This document shows positions 26,428-35,324 of a stretch of DNA of 64,000 nt, in pieces. Made by a program: the position numbers and the translations under genes. The DNA is from [Clostridium] aminophilum DSM 10710 (GTDB lineage Bacteria > Bacillota > Clostridia > Lachnospirales > Lachnospiraceae), in NCBI RefSeq assembly GCF_000711825.1, contig NZ_JONJ01000008.1:1-64000 (forward strand), read 5' to 3'. The notes beneath the pieces were generated by a model. It searched no databases. It was not told the DNA's origin and worked only from the letters and a program-made list of their open reading frames with translations. The stretch's first letter is position 1. Each line of letters starts with the position of its first letter.

Positions 26428-26654
26428 TGACATACACGGGCAACGGGCCGAAGCTCATGTGCGCACGGGCTTTGGCGGCTGCCGTGATACTGTGTGTCAT
26501 CCGCAGGGCGGATTCACAGCGTTTGCGCGGGCGAAAACCGAAAAATGTGTTTCGTGTGTTTTGCCCCGCCGTGTCATGGGATTGCCTCCGGCTTTTCCGG
26601 AGATGAAGATACGGAAGAAGCCGGAAAAAACAGATGGTTTCAGGGGGAGTGAAT

Positions 26655-27674
26655 ATGATTTTAAAACCGGTATGTATCGGCACATCACAACTGAGGGATG
26701 ACATTCTGAAGGAAGATGCCCGCAAATGCCTTCGGATCGGTCCGTGCGGACTCGGGGAGAAGGCACTTTATATCGGCAGTCTCTTTCTGGAACGCCGGTG
26801 CTACATCCGATACAGAGACATCAGCCGCTGCTTTAAACGTGTCGCCATGAGTAAGGGAGGCTTTACCGGAAAGGGAGTGTTTGGGTCCATCGCTTATCTT
26901 GTGGTTCAGACCCGTTCGGGGGAAGAGCATCAGTGCAGTTTTAAATTTGAGGACGAAGTCGATCTGTTTCTCGCGCAGCTGAAGACCTCGCATCCGGATA
27001 TCCGCCTTCACAGCGAAGAAGCGGAGCGGAAACTGAGAGAGGCGGAGGCGAAGGAACGCGCCAGATATCTGGACAAACTCTCTCCGGAACAGAACGCGGC
27101 AGTGCGGGATCTCACCGCCGCCGAACACGCGCTCCGCAGACACCCGGTCCAGTATACACAGCTGGCACATGCCGCGAAACAGAAACGCATCATTGACCAT
27201 ATCAGTCCGACCTATCGCCTGGCTGCCATGGTCGTGTTCGGACTCGCCGCCGCTGCGGCCCTGTTCGGCGTATATTCCATCGTTCATGGAATGGGCGGAG
27301 CCGTTTATTTCGTGCTTTTTGGCATTGCGACGATCTTTGCGGTGATTTCTTCGAGAATTCTGCCGACCGGCCGCAATAACAGGAAGGCGGCACAGGAAGA
27401 CTGGGAGTCGGCACTTCAGGCGATGGCTAAGATCGTGGATGAGGAGTCGGACGGCCGGGATACATTTCCGGTTCCGGCGCAGTACGCGCATCCGGTTGTC
27501 TTAGAGCGCATGATCCGTGTGGTCCGCGAGGGAAGAGCATCCTCGGCGGCAGAGGCATTGGCGGTGGAGAAGGAAGATCTTCGAAAGCTGAATTATACCG
27601 TGGAAGTGTCCCAGAAAGAGCACGATGAAGTGGTCATGGTGAAGCCGATGTTCCTTGTGATGAACTACGAGTGA
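26655..27674 (+). CDS. membrane protein of unknown function
   Basis: A 339-residue protein I do not recognise. Residues 1-105 look like a soluble PH-like beta domain (YIRYRDISRCFKRVAM, YLVVQTRSGEEHQCSFKFED). A charged, likely helical stretch follows (about 110-185), then two membrane helices (about 190-237, joined by a short turn) and a soluble C-terminus rich in charged helices. The ATG at 26655 is chosen for GGGGGAG 7-13 bases upstream; an in-frame start at 26634 has none. It ends before a hairpin and is probably transcribed alone. Its closeness to the glycan locus may be chance. Confidence 0.65.
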   Translation: MILKPVCIGTSQLRDDILKEDARKCLRIGPCGLGEKALYIGSLFLERRCYIRYRDISRCFKRVAMSKGGFTGKGVFGSIAYLVVQTRSGEEHQCSFKFEDEVDLFLAQLKTSHPDIRLHSEEAERKLREAEAKERARYLDKLSPEQNAAVRDLTAAEHALRRHPVQYTQLAHAAKQKRIIDHISPTYRLAAMVVFGLAAAAALFGVYSIVHGMGGAVYFVLFGIATIFAVISSRILPTGRNNRKAAQEDWESALQAMAKIVDEESDGRDTFPVPAQYAHPVVLERMIRVVREGRASSAAEALAVEKEDLRKLNYTVEVSQKEHDEVVMVKPMFLVMNYE

Positions 27675-27797
27675 GGCTGAACGGCGGAGCGGTGAACTGC
27701 CGGATGAAAGTTTCCCGGAGAAAGTTCCGGATCCGATTCGGTTCAGGAGGCGGAAGGGACGGACGAGACGGGAATTGAAAAGATTTACGGATGAGAG

Positions 27798-27833
27798 AGC
27801 CGGACGGGGGATTGGATTCTGACCTGTCCGGCT
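27798..27833 (+). terminator. hairpin after the unknown membrane protein gene
   Basis: AGCCGGAC-GGG pairs with CC-T-GTCCGGCT across a loop of about 14 bases, then TTGATTCTGTTT. Confidence 0.45.
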
Positions 27834-27874
27834 TGATTCTGTTTCAAGGGTTTTCACGGTCTTTCGGCGGTTTT

Positions 27875-27908
27875 TTGACTGTTTTTTAACGGTGTGATAT
27901 GCTATACT
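27875..27908 (+). promoter_or_regulatory. promoter of the surface-glycan locus
   Basis: TTGACT (27875-27880), 17-base spacer, TATGCT (27898-27903), with a second -10-like TATACT at 27903-27908. Start about 40 bp before the ABC ATPase gene. Confidence 0.6.
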
Positions 27909-27946
27909 GTCGAGGTTAATGTGGCAAACTATGTTCGGAGGGTAAC

Positions 27947-29323
27947 ATGTCACCGGAGAACGCAATCGAAGTAAAGAACGTTGTTAAAATATACAAGCTC
28001 TATAACAAGCCGATCGATCGTCTGAAGGAGTCGATGAATCCGACTCACAAGAGCTATCACAAAGATTTCTATGCGCTGAACGATATTTCCTTTGAGGTAA
28101 AAAAGGGAGAGACCGTCGGCATTATCGGAACCAACGGATCGGGAAAATCCACGATTCTGAAGATCATTACCGGAGTGCTCACCCCGACATCCGGAACGGC
28201 GCAGGTAAACGGAAAGATTTCCGCGCTTCTGGAACTCGGAGCGGGATTCAATCAGGATTATACCGGGATTGAGAATATCTACATGAACGGCACGATGATG
28301 GGATACACCAAAAAAGAGATGGATGAAAAACTCCAGGATATCCTTGATTTTGCCGAGATCGGCGATTTCGTCTATCAGCCGGTCAAGACCTATTCCAGCG
28401 GTATGTTCGTCCGGCTGGCATTTGCGCTCGCCATCAATGTCGATCCGGAGATTCTGATCGTCGACGAGGCGCTGTCGGTCGGAGACGTCTTCTTCCAGGC
28501 AAAATGCTACCGCCGTATGGAGGAGATCCGCAAGAACGGTACCACCATCGTGATGGTTACGCATGATATGGGTTCGATCATCAAATACTGCGACAAGGTT
28601 GTCGTGCTGAACAAGGGCGACTTCGTCGCACAGGGAAGCGCCGGGAAAATGGTGGATCTGTACAAAAAGATTCTTGCCGGCCAGATGGATCAGCTGAGAG
28701 AAGAGCTGGAGATGAACGACTATTCCGGAGAGAAGGAAGTCGTTGCCGAGAAGTCCGGAGCACTCGCCCACGGAGAGGGTGCCGCTGGCGGCGCGAACAA
28801 AAAGATGCTGGACCAGATGGTGATCAACGGAAACCGCGAAGAGTACGGAGACGGCCGCGCCGAGTTCATTGACCTCGGTCTTCTCGATCAGAGAGGCAAT
28901 GTCACGAACCTTCTCCTGAAGGGGGAAACGTTCACCATCCGTGAGATTATCAAGTTCCATGCGGATATTGCCGCACCGATCTTTACCTATACGATCAAGG
29001 ACAAGAAGGGCACGGATCTGACCGGAACCAATACCATGTACGAGGGGACGGATATCAAGCCGGTGAAGAAGGGTGATGTCTACGTCGTGGAATTCCGCCA
29101 GAAGATGAATCTTCAGGGCGGTGAGTACCTCCTCTCCATGAGCTGCACCGGATTCGAGCAGGGAGAGCATGTGGTCTATCACCGGCTGTATGACGTGATC
29201 AGCATGACGGTCATTTCCAATAAGAACACGGTCGGTCTGTATGACATGGATTCTCAGACCGCGGCCACGAAGACCACGGAAGATCATCTGCAGGAAGCGA
29301 TTGCGGAACTGGGGAAGGAATAA
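27947..29323 (+). CDS. Wzt/TagH-type polysaccharide ABC transporter ATPase with C-terminal glycan-binding domain
   Basis: Residues 1-250 are a polysaccharide-export ABC ATPase: Walker A GTNGSGKST, family-specific ALLELGAGFNQDYTGIENIYMNG, signature TYSSGMFVRLAFA, Walker B ILIVDEALSVGD, and HDMGSI. Residues about 300-440 look like a Wzt C-terminal beta-sandwich (GRAEFIDLGLLDQRGNVTNL, FTIREIIKFHADI, HRLYDVISMTV), which in Wzt proteins binds the finished glycan end before export. The partner permease (Wzm/TagG) that normally sits directly beside it is absent here and not found elsewhere in the window. The MT-kinase-glycosyltransferase gene follows after 10 bp. Confidence 0.9.
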   Translation: MSPENAIEVKNVVKIYKLYNKPIDRLKESMNPTHKSYHKDFYALNDISFEVKKGETVGIIGTNGSGKSTILKIITGVLTPTSGTAQVNGKISALLELGAGFNQDYTGIENIYMNGTMMGYTKKEMDEKLQDILDFAEIGDFVYQPVKTYSSGMFVRLAFALAINVDPEILIVDEALSVGDVFFQAKCYRRMEEIRKNGTTIVMVTHDMGSIIKYCDKVVVLNKGDFVAQGSAGKMVDLYKKILAGQMDQLREELEMNDYSGEKEVVAEKSGALAHGEGAAGGANKKMLDQMVINGNREEYGDGRAEFIDLGLLDQRGNVTNLLLKGETFTIREIIKFHADIAAPIFTYTIKDKKGTDLTGTNTMYEGTDIKPVKKGDVYVVEFRQKMNLQGGEYLLSMSCTGFEQGEHVVYHRLYDVISMTVISNKNTVGLYDMDSQTAATKTTEDHLQEAIAELGKE

Positions 29324-29333
29324 GGAAAACAAC

Positions 29334-32300
29334 ATGAACGGAACGAAGATCAGGGACTTCGGGGAGGAAGTCCTGGCGATTCTTAAGAGATATCACGGCG
29401 ATACGGAACGGATTCTGCGGGAGAACCGGAATCTGGCTTATCTCCGCGCATTTGCGCCGCTGAGAGAAAATCTTCTGGAGTGGATTGACGTGCGGGAGGG
29501 CGCGGAAATTCTGCAGCTCGGCGCGGATTATGGCGCTGTGACGGGACTTCTGGCAAAGAAGGCGGGGCATCTGACCGTGCTTTCTGCGGAGAACGCGTCC
29601 CGGAAAGCGGCAGAGTTTCGATACGGTGAGCTGGATCATGTCACCTTTACCGATCGGATCGAAGAGGGCGCGGTCTATGACTGCGTTGTCGCGCTGGGAC
29701 CGGAGGCATTCGATGCGCTTGCCGGGATGAAAGACAGCCGGAATGAGAACAGCGGGGATGAGAACAGCCGGAACGGGAACAACCGGAACGGGAACAGCGG
29801 GGATGAGAACCGTCGGAACGGAAACCACCGGGAGGAAGATGCGGTACGGAAAACGGACGCAAGGGCACTGCTGGAGCAGGCGAAGCGTCTGGTGAAAGAC
29901 GGCGGCCTTCTGATTGCGGCGGCAGAGAATACGTACGGCTTAAAGGTTCTGGCCGGAGCAGAGAGAGAAAATATCTCCTTCACAAAGGAACAGATGACAG
30001 CGACTCTTCCAGATGCGGCCTTCTATTATCCGATGCCGGACTGGCGCTTTGCCGTGGAAATCTTCTCCGACCGCTATCTGCCGAAGCAGGGCGATCTTGC
30101 CGGGACGCGGATGATCTATGATTATCCGGAGTATCTTCCGATGAATGTCGGCGCGGAGTTTGAGAAGACCGTGGAAGACGGCAAATTCCCGGATTTTGCC
30201 AATTCCTATCTCGCCGTGTGGCAGAAGACGCGGGCCGGTGAATCTCCGGTGAATGCCGCGTCGGACCGTGAGCTTCCGGCCTATATCAAGTATAACAGTA
30301 CCCGTGAGGCGGCATATCAGATCAAGACAGAGATCTATGAGCGCCCGGAGCGGAATGTCGTAAAGACCGCCCTCTGCCCGGAGGGAAGAGATCACATCAC
30401 ATCGTTTGCGGAGAAATACCGCCTGCTCTCGGAGCAGAATGCGGAGCTTCACTATGCGAAGCCGGAAATCATTGCGGATGGCATGAGTGCCCGCTTCCCG
30501 TATTTGGAAGGAGAGACTCTCTCGGAGATCATCACAGAGAAAATCGGAAATGCGCTCGGTGAGGGAAATGCCGACGGAGCGGATGCGCAGGGCGATCTCT
30601 CCGCAGTGTTCGACATCATCCGGTCCTATGCGGCGGACATCTTCCGCGTGGCACCGGAGAAGACAGGACCGTTCCGGCTGACCGATTCGTTTCTGAACGT
30701 GTTCGGCGCTTCCGGAGAGCTGTTTGATCCGTTTGAGCGCACCAATGCGGAAGGAAAAGAGAATCCGCACCGCACGCGGGAGGAACTGGAGGCACTGCTG
30801 GCAGATGAATCGTGGGCGGCGTCCAATATCGATGCGCTCTTTGCGAATATGATCCGCACAAAGGACGGCATGTACGCGCTGGACTATGAGTGGGTGTTCC
30901 TTTTCCCGGTTCCGGCCGGATTTGTGAAATACCGCATTTTATCCTACTGTAAGCAGATGCTGCAGGGCTTTTTCAGCGGCATGACCGAGGAAGAATTTCT
31001 GGGACATTTTCCGGAGTTTGTCCGCACTGAACCGGAACTGCTGGATCTCTACCGGAAGATGGAGCGCGGCTTCCAGGCGCACGTTCACAGCGCAGATCAG
31101 TACGACCTGCAGGAAAAATACATTGTTCCGACCCGGACCATCCGCGATCTGGCGCAGGTCCATCATGAGCGCGACGAGCTGAAAGAGCGGGTGGAGCAGC
31201 TGAAGGCGGAGCTTTCCGCCAAGGACACGGAGCTGAAGAAGGTCCGCGAGGTGCAGAGACTCACCAACAACCATGTGACGAATCTGACCGCCATCATCGA
31301 TGCGCTCCGCCATGAAAACGGGGAGATGGCGAAGACGCTGACATATCTGAACCGCCACGAAGCGCTGATCTTCAAGGGGAAGAGAAAACTCGGAAAAGCG
31401 TTCAACCGCCTGTATCCCCAGGGATCGGCAGGCAGAAAGCGCCTCGGCTACATCAAGCGCGGAATTCTGAATCCGGCGGAGGGAATCCGTCTTCTCACAA
31501 CGGAAGAGGGTAAAAACCTCGTCAAAGGAGATTTTGAGATCGGCGCGGAGTACCGCACATACGGAAAGATCCGGCTGCCGTATTATGAGAATCCGACGGT
31601 TTCCATCGTGATTCCGGTATACAATCAGATCCATTACACCTACCTCTGTCTGCAGTCCATTCTGGAACATACTACGGATGTGACGTATGAGGTGATCATC
31701 GCGGACGACGTGTCGAAGGATGCGACGGAGCATCTTACGGAGTTTGTGGACAATGTGGTGATCTGCCGGAATGCCACGAACCAGGGATTCCTTCGCAACT
31801 GCAACAATGCGGCGAAGTCAGCCCGCGGAAAATATGTGATGTTCCTGAACAACGACACCCAGGTGACGGAGGGATGGCTTTCGAGTCTTGTGCATCTCAT
31901 CGAGTCGGATGACAGCATCGGCATGGTGGGTTCAAAACTCGTCTATCCGGACGGCCGGCTGCAGGAAGCCGGCGGCATCATCTGGAGCGACGGTTCCGGC
32001 TGGAACTACGGCCGTCTCGATAATCCGGATAAGCCCGAGTACAATTACGTCAAGGACGTTGACTATATCTCCGGCGCGGCTATTCTTCTCTCAACCGCGC
32101 TCTGGAAGGAAATCGGCGGTTTTGACGACCGGTTTGCGCCGGCGTACTGTGAGGATTCCGATCTGGCGTTTGAGGTCAGACGTCATGGAAAACGGGTGGT
32201 CTATCAGCCGCTTTCCAAGGTCATTCACTTTGAGGGCGTATCGAACGGAACCGATGTCAACGGTACGGGACTCAAGCGCTATCAGGTGGAGAACAGCCGG

Positions 32301-33527
32301 AAACTGAAAGAAAAGTGGAAGGATGTCTTCGCGCATCAGTGTGAAAACACCGGGAATCCGGATCCGTTCCGCGCGCGTGAGCGCAGCATGGGCAAGCCGA
32401 TGATCCTTGTGGTTGACCACTATGTGCCGACCTATGACCGTGACGCCGGTTCGAAGACGACGTTCCAGTATTTAAAAATGTTCCTTCAGGAAGGCTATCA
32501 GGTAAAATTCCTGGGCGACAACTTCCTGCACGAGGAGCCGTACACGACCGCGCTTGAGCAGATGGGAATCGAGGTGCTCTACGGAGCGGAGTATGAGACC
32601 GGTATCTGGGACTGGCTGGAGAAACACCAGAACGACATTGCGGTCGCGTATCTCAACCGTCCGCACATCGCGACAAAATATGTGGACTTTATCGCGGAAC
32701 ACACGAACATTTCCATGATCTTCTACGGGCATGACCTTCATTTTATGCGTCTCTACCGGGAGTATGAGCTCTCGGGTGACGTGAAGAAGAGAACGGAGTC
32801 CGAATACTGGAAATCGGTGGAATTTACGCTGATGCACAAGGTTGCGATCAGCTATTATCCGTCGCAGGTCGAGATCGACGCGATCCATGCGCAGGATCCG
32901 GAGATTCCGGCGAGGGCGATCACCGCGTATGTCTATGACGAATTCAAGGAGAAACTGAACCTCGACTTCGAAAAGAGGGAAGGTCTCCTGTTTGTCGGAG
33001 GCTTTGCGCATCCGCCGAATGCCGATGCGGTTCTGTGGTTTATGGACCATGTATGGCCGGAGATTCACGAGGCGCTTCCGGAGGTGAAATTCCATATTGT
33101 CGGCTCCAAGGCGACCGATGAGATCAAGGCACTTCATGATCCGGAGAACGGCGTCATAGTCGAGGGATTTGTCTCGGAGGAACGTCTCGGGGAACTCTAT
33201 GAGACCACCCGGATTGATGTGGTTCCGCTCCGGTACGGTGCGGGCGTCAAGGGCAAGGTGGTTGAGGCACTCTATAACGGTATGCCGATCATCACGACAT
33301 CGGTCGGCGCGGAGGGAATTCCGGAGGTGGAGACGGTTCTCCGCGTGGAAGACGATCCGGCGGCATTTGCGGACGCGGTCGTAAAACTCTATCAGGATCC
33401 GGAGGCTCTTGCACGCATGGCGCAGGGCACACAGGACTATGTGAAGAAGAATTTCTCCACGGAGGCGGCCTGGAGCGTGATCGAGGAAGATTTTCGCATC
33501 GCCGGCGCAAAAACGCCGAAAGCGTGA
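29334..33527 (+). CDS. WbdD-like methyltransferase-kinase-coiled coil fused to GT2 and GT4 glycosyltransferases
   Basis: A 1397-residue multidomain protein, start at ATG 29334 (GGAAAAC upstream; ORF is open further but without ribosome site). Order: SAM methyltransferase about 40-220 (GAEILQLGADYGAVTG; pentapeptide repeat insertion 135-164); APH/protein-kinase-like domain about 230-590 with Lys344 (NVVKTAL), hinge-like FPYLEGETL, catalytic-loop Asp500 and Asn505 (DALFAN) and metal-binding Asp517 (LDYEW); coiled coil about 605-670; GT2 about 750-1015 (PTVSIVIPVYNQ, NNDT at about 838, GGFDDRFAPAYCEDSDLAFE); GT4 about 1020-1395 (DRDAGSKTT, FVGGFAHPPNADAV, VPLRYGAGVKGKVVEAL). The first three parts have the order of WbdD, which caps polymannose O-antigen with methyl phosphate and sets chain length for a Wzt with glycan-binding domain. 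The kinase call is my inference from motif spacing. Confidence 0.8.
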   Translation: MNGTKIRDFGEEVLAILKRYHGDTERILRENRNLAYLRAFAPLRENLLEWIDVREGAEILQLGADYGAVTGLLAKKAGHLTVLSAENASRKAAEFRYGELDHVTFTDRIEEGAVYDCVVALGPEAFDALAGMKDSRNENSGDENSRNGNNRNGNSGDENRRNGNHREEDAVRKTDARALLEQAKRLVKDGGLLIAAAENTYGLKVLAGAERENISFTKEQMTATLPDAAFYYPMPDWRFAVEIFSDRYLPKQGDLAGTRMIYDYPEYLPMNVGAEFEKTVEDGKFPDFANSYLAVWQKTRAGESPVNAASDRELPAYIKYNSTREAAYQIKTEIYERPERNVVKTALCPEGRDHITSFAEKYRLLSEQNAELHYAKPEIIADGMSARFPYLEGETLSEIITEKIGNALGEGNADGADAQGDLSAVFDIIRSYAADIFRVAPEKTGPFRLTDSFLNVFGASGELFDPFERTNAEGKENPHRTREELEALLADESWAASNIDALFANMIRTKDGMYALDYEWVFLFPVPAGFVKYRILSYCKQMLQGFFSGMTEEEFLGHFPEFVRTEPELLDLYRKMERGFQAHVHSADQYDLQEKYIVPTRTIRDLAQVHHERDELKERVEQLKAELSAKDTELKKVREVQRLTNNHVTNLTAIIDALRHENGEMAKTLTYLNRHEALIFKGKRKLGKAFNRLYPQGSAGRKRLGYIKRGILNPAEGIRLLTTEEGKNLVKGDFEIGAEYRTYGKIRLPYYENPTVSIVIPVYNQIHYTYLCLQSILEHTTDVTYEVIIADDVSKDATEHLTEFVDNVVICRNATNQGFLRNCNNAAKSARGKYVMFLNNDTQVTEGWLSSLVHLIESDDSIGMVGSKLVYPDGRLQEAGGIIWSDGSGWNYGRLDNPDKPEYNYVKDVDYISGAAILLSTALWKEIGGFDDRFAPAYCEDSDLAFEVRRHGKRVVYQPLSKVIHFEGVSNGTDVNGTGLKRYQVENSRKLKEKWKDVFAHQCENTGNPDPFRARERSMGKPMILVVDHYVPTYDRDAGSKTTFQYLKMFLQEGYQVKFLGDNFLHEEPYTTALEQMGIEVLYGAEYETGIWDWLEKHQNDIAVAYLNRPHIATKYVDFIAEHTNISMIFYGHDLHFMRLYREYELSGDVKKRTESEYWKSVEFTLMHKVAISYYPSQVEIDAIHAQDPEIPARAITAYVYDEFKEKLNLDFEKREGLLFVGGFAHPPNADAVLWFMDHVWPEIHEALPEVKFHIVGSKATDEIKALHDPENGVIVEGFVSEERLGELYETTRIDVVPLRYGAGVKGKVVEALYNGMPIITTSVGAEGIPEVETVLRVEDDPAAFADAVVKLYQDPEALARMAQGTQDYVKKNFSTEAAWSVIEEDFRIAGAKTPKA
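29736..29825 (+). repeat. six 15-bp repeats inside the methyltransferase domain
   Basis: Six in-frame units of 15 bp encode pentapeptides such as SRNEN, SGDEN, SRNGN and NRNGN (residues 135-164). They lengthen a loop after a motif II-like VVALGPEAF stretch. Confidence 0.9.
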
Positions 33528-33560
33528 CATTCACCGGATAGATGAACACAGATGCGTACG

Positions 33561-33635
33561 AGCGCAACGTCTGAGAGATCCCCTCAGGAATGATGGGATG
33601 GAGAAGCCGAAGCCCGGCGTGCGGGATGCGCCGGG
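33561..33635 (+). repeat. dispersed two-hairpin element, copy C
   Basis: A shorter, diverged copy between the fusion glycosyltransferase and the hddC-like gene: ATCCC...GGGAT encloses CTCAGGAATGAT, then GGAGAAGCCGAAG and CCCG-GCGTG-CGGG. The core GGAGAAGCCGAAG-CC matches copy B, where the stems differ by paired changes. Confidence 0.5.
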
Positions 33636-33671
33636 GAATTTTGAAGATAAAGCAGGAAGAGGCATAATTAC

Positions 33672-34385
33672 ATGAAAGCAATTCTGTTGGCCGGCGGACT
33701 CGGCACGAGACTCCGCAGCGTTGTGGCGGACCGGCCGAAGCCGATGGCGGACGTGAACGGAAAGCCGTTCGCGGAGTACCTTGTGCATGCGCTGGCGTCA
33801 CAGGGAATCCGGGAGATCACCTTTGCGGTCGGTTATCTCGGGGAGATGATTGAGGAGTATTTCGGCGACGGCTCGAAATTCGGCGTGAAAGCGCGGTATG
33901 CGTACGAGAAAGAACTTCTCGGAACGGCCGGCGCGATCAAAAATGCGGCCAAGGCGATGGATCCGGATTTTGACCGGGTTCTCGTTCTGAATGCGGATAC
34001 CTTCTATGCGATGGATTATTCCCGGTGTTTTGCCTGCGCGGAAGAGCAGGATCTGGATATGGCACTGGTTCTGCGCGAGGTGCCGGATATCCGCCGCTAC
34101 GGCGAGGCGGTGCTGACGGACGGAATTCTTACCGGGTTCAATGAAAAGAGCGGCGAGGAGCGGCGCGGTACCATCAACGGCGGCGTCTACTGCATTACGA
34201 AGGAGCGGATCGACGCCATTCCGGATGGAAAGGTCTCTCTGGAGAATGAGATGATTCCGCTCTGGATGAAGGAAGGCCGGAAACTCGGCGGATACGTGGA
34301 AAAAGGGTATTTCATCGACATCGGCGTTCCGGAGGACTATGCGCGTTTCGGACGCGATGCGGCAGACGGAAAAGTGATATGGTGA
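33672..34385 (+). CDS. hddC: D-glycero-alpha-D-manno-heptose 1-phosphate guanylyltransferase-like
   Basis: A 237-residue sugar nucleotidyltransferase: MKAILLAGGLGTRLRSVV, RPKPMADVNGKPFAEYLV, ELLGTAGAIKNA, VLNADTFY, NGGVYC, FIDIGVPEDYARF. Best fit is HddC, which makes GDP-D-glycero-D-manno-heptose, because GmhB- and GmhA-like genes follow in the same operon. Its usual kinase partner HddA (GHMP kinase) is not in the window. A related guanylyl- or cytidylyltransferase role cannot be excluded. AGGAAGAGG lies 9 bases before the ATG. Confidence 0.8.
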   Translation: MKAILLAGGLGTRLRSVVADRPKPMADVNGKPFAEYLVHALASQGIREITFAVGYLGEMIEEYFGDGSKFGVKARYAYEKELLGTAGAIKNAAKAMDPDFDRVLVLNADTFYAMDYSRCFACAEEQDLDMALVLREVPDIRRYGEAVLTDGILTGFNEKSGEERRGTINGGVYCITKERIDAIPDGKVSLENEMIPLWMKEGRKLGGYVEKGYFIDIGVPEDYARFGRDAADGKVIW

Positions 34386-34415
34386 GCCGGATTTTCGGCA
34401 CAGGAAGGACGACTC

Positions 34416-35150
34416 TTGGACAAAATGCAGCACGGCGCGGGCGTGATCTTTCTGGATCGCGACGGAACGCTGAATGAAGAGGTGAATTACCTCCACAGAC
34501 CGGAAGATCTCCGGATCATTCCGGGGACGGAACAGGCGCTCCGGCGTCTGAAGGAAGCAGGCTTCCTCCTCGTGGCGGTGACCAATCAGGCCGGCGTCGG
34601 AAGAGGATATTATCCGGAAGCCGATGTGTCGGCGTTTCACCGGTATTTTAACGGGATTCTCGAAAAAGAAGGCGCGGCGATCGACGCGTTTTACTACTGC
34701 CCGCATCACCCGGAGCACGGGATCGGGGCGTATCGGAAGGACTGCCATTGCCGCAAGCCCGAAACCGGTATGTTTGAGCAGGCGGAGTACGATCTTGCAA
34801 TGGGACGCTGGCCGGTGCGCGGCGGGGCGGACGGAATCTCATTTGACCCGTATGCGGTTCCGGTTACCATCACGGCGGAGGAGTATGCGGAATACCGCAG
34901 ACGGATGCCGGCGATTGATAAGACGGGATCGTTTATGATCGGCGACAAGCTGATCGACACGGAGGCCGGACACCGCTTCGGCGTCCGCTCGGTTCTGGTC
35001 GGAACCGGCTATGGAGCGGAACTCCGGGCAAAGGATGCGGAAACGGAAGGGCTGTGCCCGGACGGCACGCCAAAGAGCGGGAAATACGATTATTACGCGG
35101 AGAATCTGATGGAAGCCGCGGACTGGATTCTGACCCGGGCGGGAAGCTGA
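34416..35150 (+). CDS. gmhB: D-glycero-D-manno-heptose 1,7-bisphosphate phosphatase-like
   Basis: A 244-residue HAD phosphatase of the histidinol-phosphatase group. It has the nucleophile motif IFLDRDGTLNEEVNYL, VAVTNQAGVGRGYY, the zinc-binding CPHHPEHG...CHCRKPETGM loop and GDKLIDTEAG. An insertion of about 40 residues after MFEQAEYDLAMG (residues about 130-165) is unusual for GmhB. Start TTG at 34416 with AGGAAGG 7 bases upstream; an in-frame ATG three codons later is the alternative. Removes the C7 phosphate before HddC acts. The stop codon lies inside a G-rich repeat tract. Confidence 0.82.
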   Translation: MDKMQHGAGVIFLDRDGTLNEEVNYLHRPEDLRIIPGTEQALRRLKEAGFLLVAVTNQAGVGRGYYPEADVSAFHRYFNGILEKEGAAIDAFYYCPHHPEHGIGAYRKDCHCRKPETGMFEQAEYDLAMGRWPVRGGADGISFDPYAVPVTITAEEYAEYRRRMPAIDKTGSFMIGDKLIDTEAGHRFGVRSVLVGTGYGAELRAKDAETEGLCPDGTPKSGKYDYYAENLMEAADWILTRAGS

Positions 35151-35244
35151 CCCGGGCGGGGTTCAGTCACGGCGGGGCACTGACCAGGGGGGACTGCCCC
35201 GGACGGGATTCTGATACGGCTGGATTCTGCCCCGGCGGGATGCG
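35128..35244. repeat. 15-17-bp G-rich tandem repeats over the gmhB stop
   Basis: About seven units around CTGACCCGGGCGGG; the first two share this 14-mer exactly (35130 and 35147), later ones decay (CTGCCCCGGACGGG, CTGATACGGCTGG, CTGCCCCGGCGGG). The TGA stop (35148-35150) is part of unit 2. Confidence 0.75.
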
Positions 35245-35324
35245 GACTCTGACGGAACGACACATTCCGCAAAGATGACCACCGGCAAAAGACCTATACG
35301 ACGGCAATCACACAGAAGGGAGCT

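Noticed and set aside
26429-26650. A small gene in the gap before the unknown membrane protein
   Set aside because: Open frames of 80-100 codons exist on both strands but lack ribosome sites and recognisable sequence.
27950-29335. A 461-residue minus-strand open frame mirroring the ABC ATPase
   Set aside because: It is an exact antisense image of a gene with full ABC motifs.
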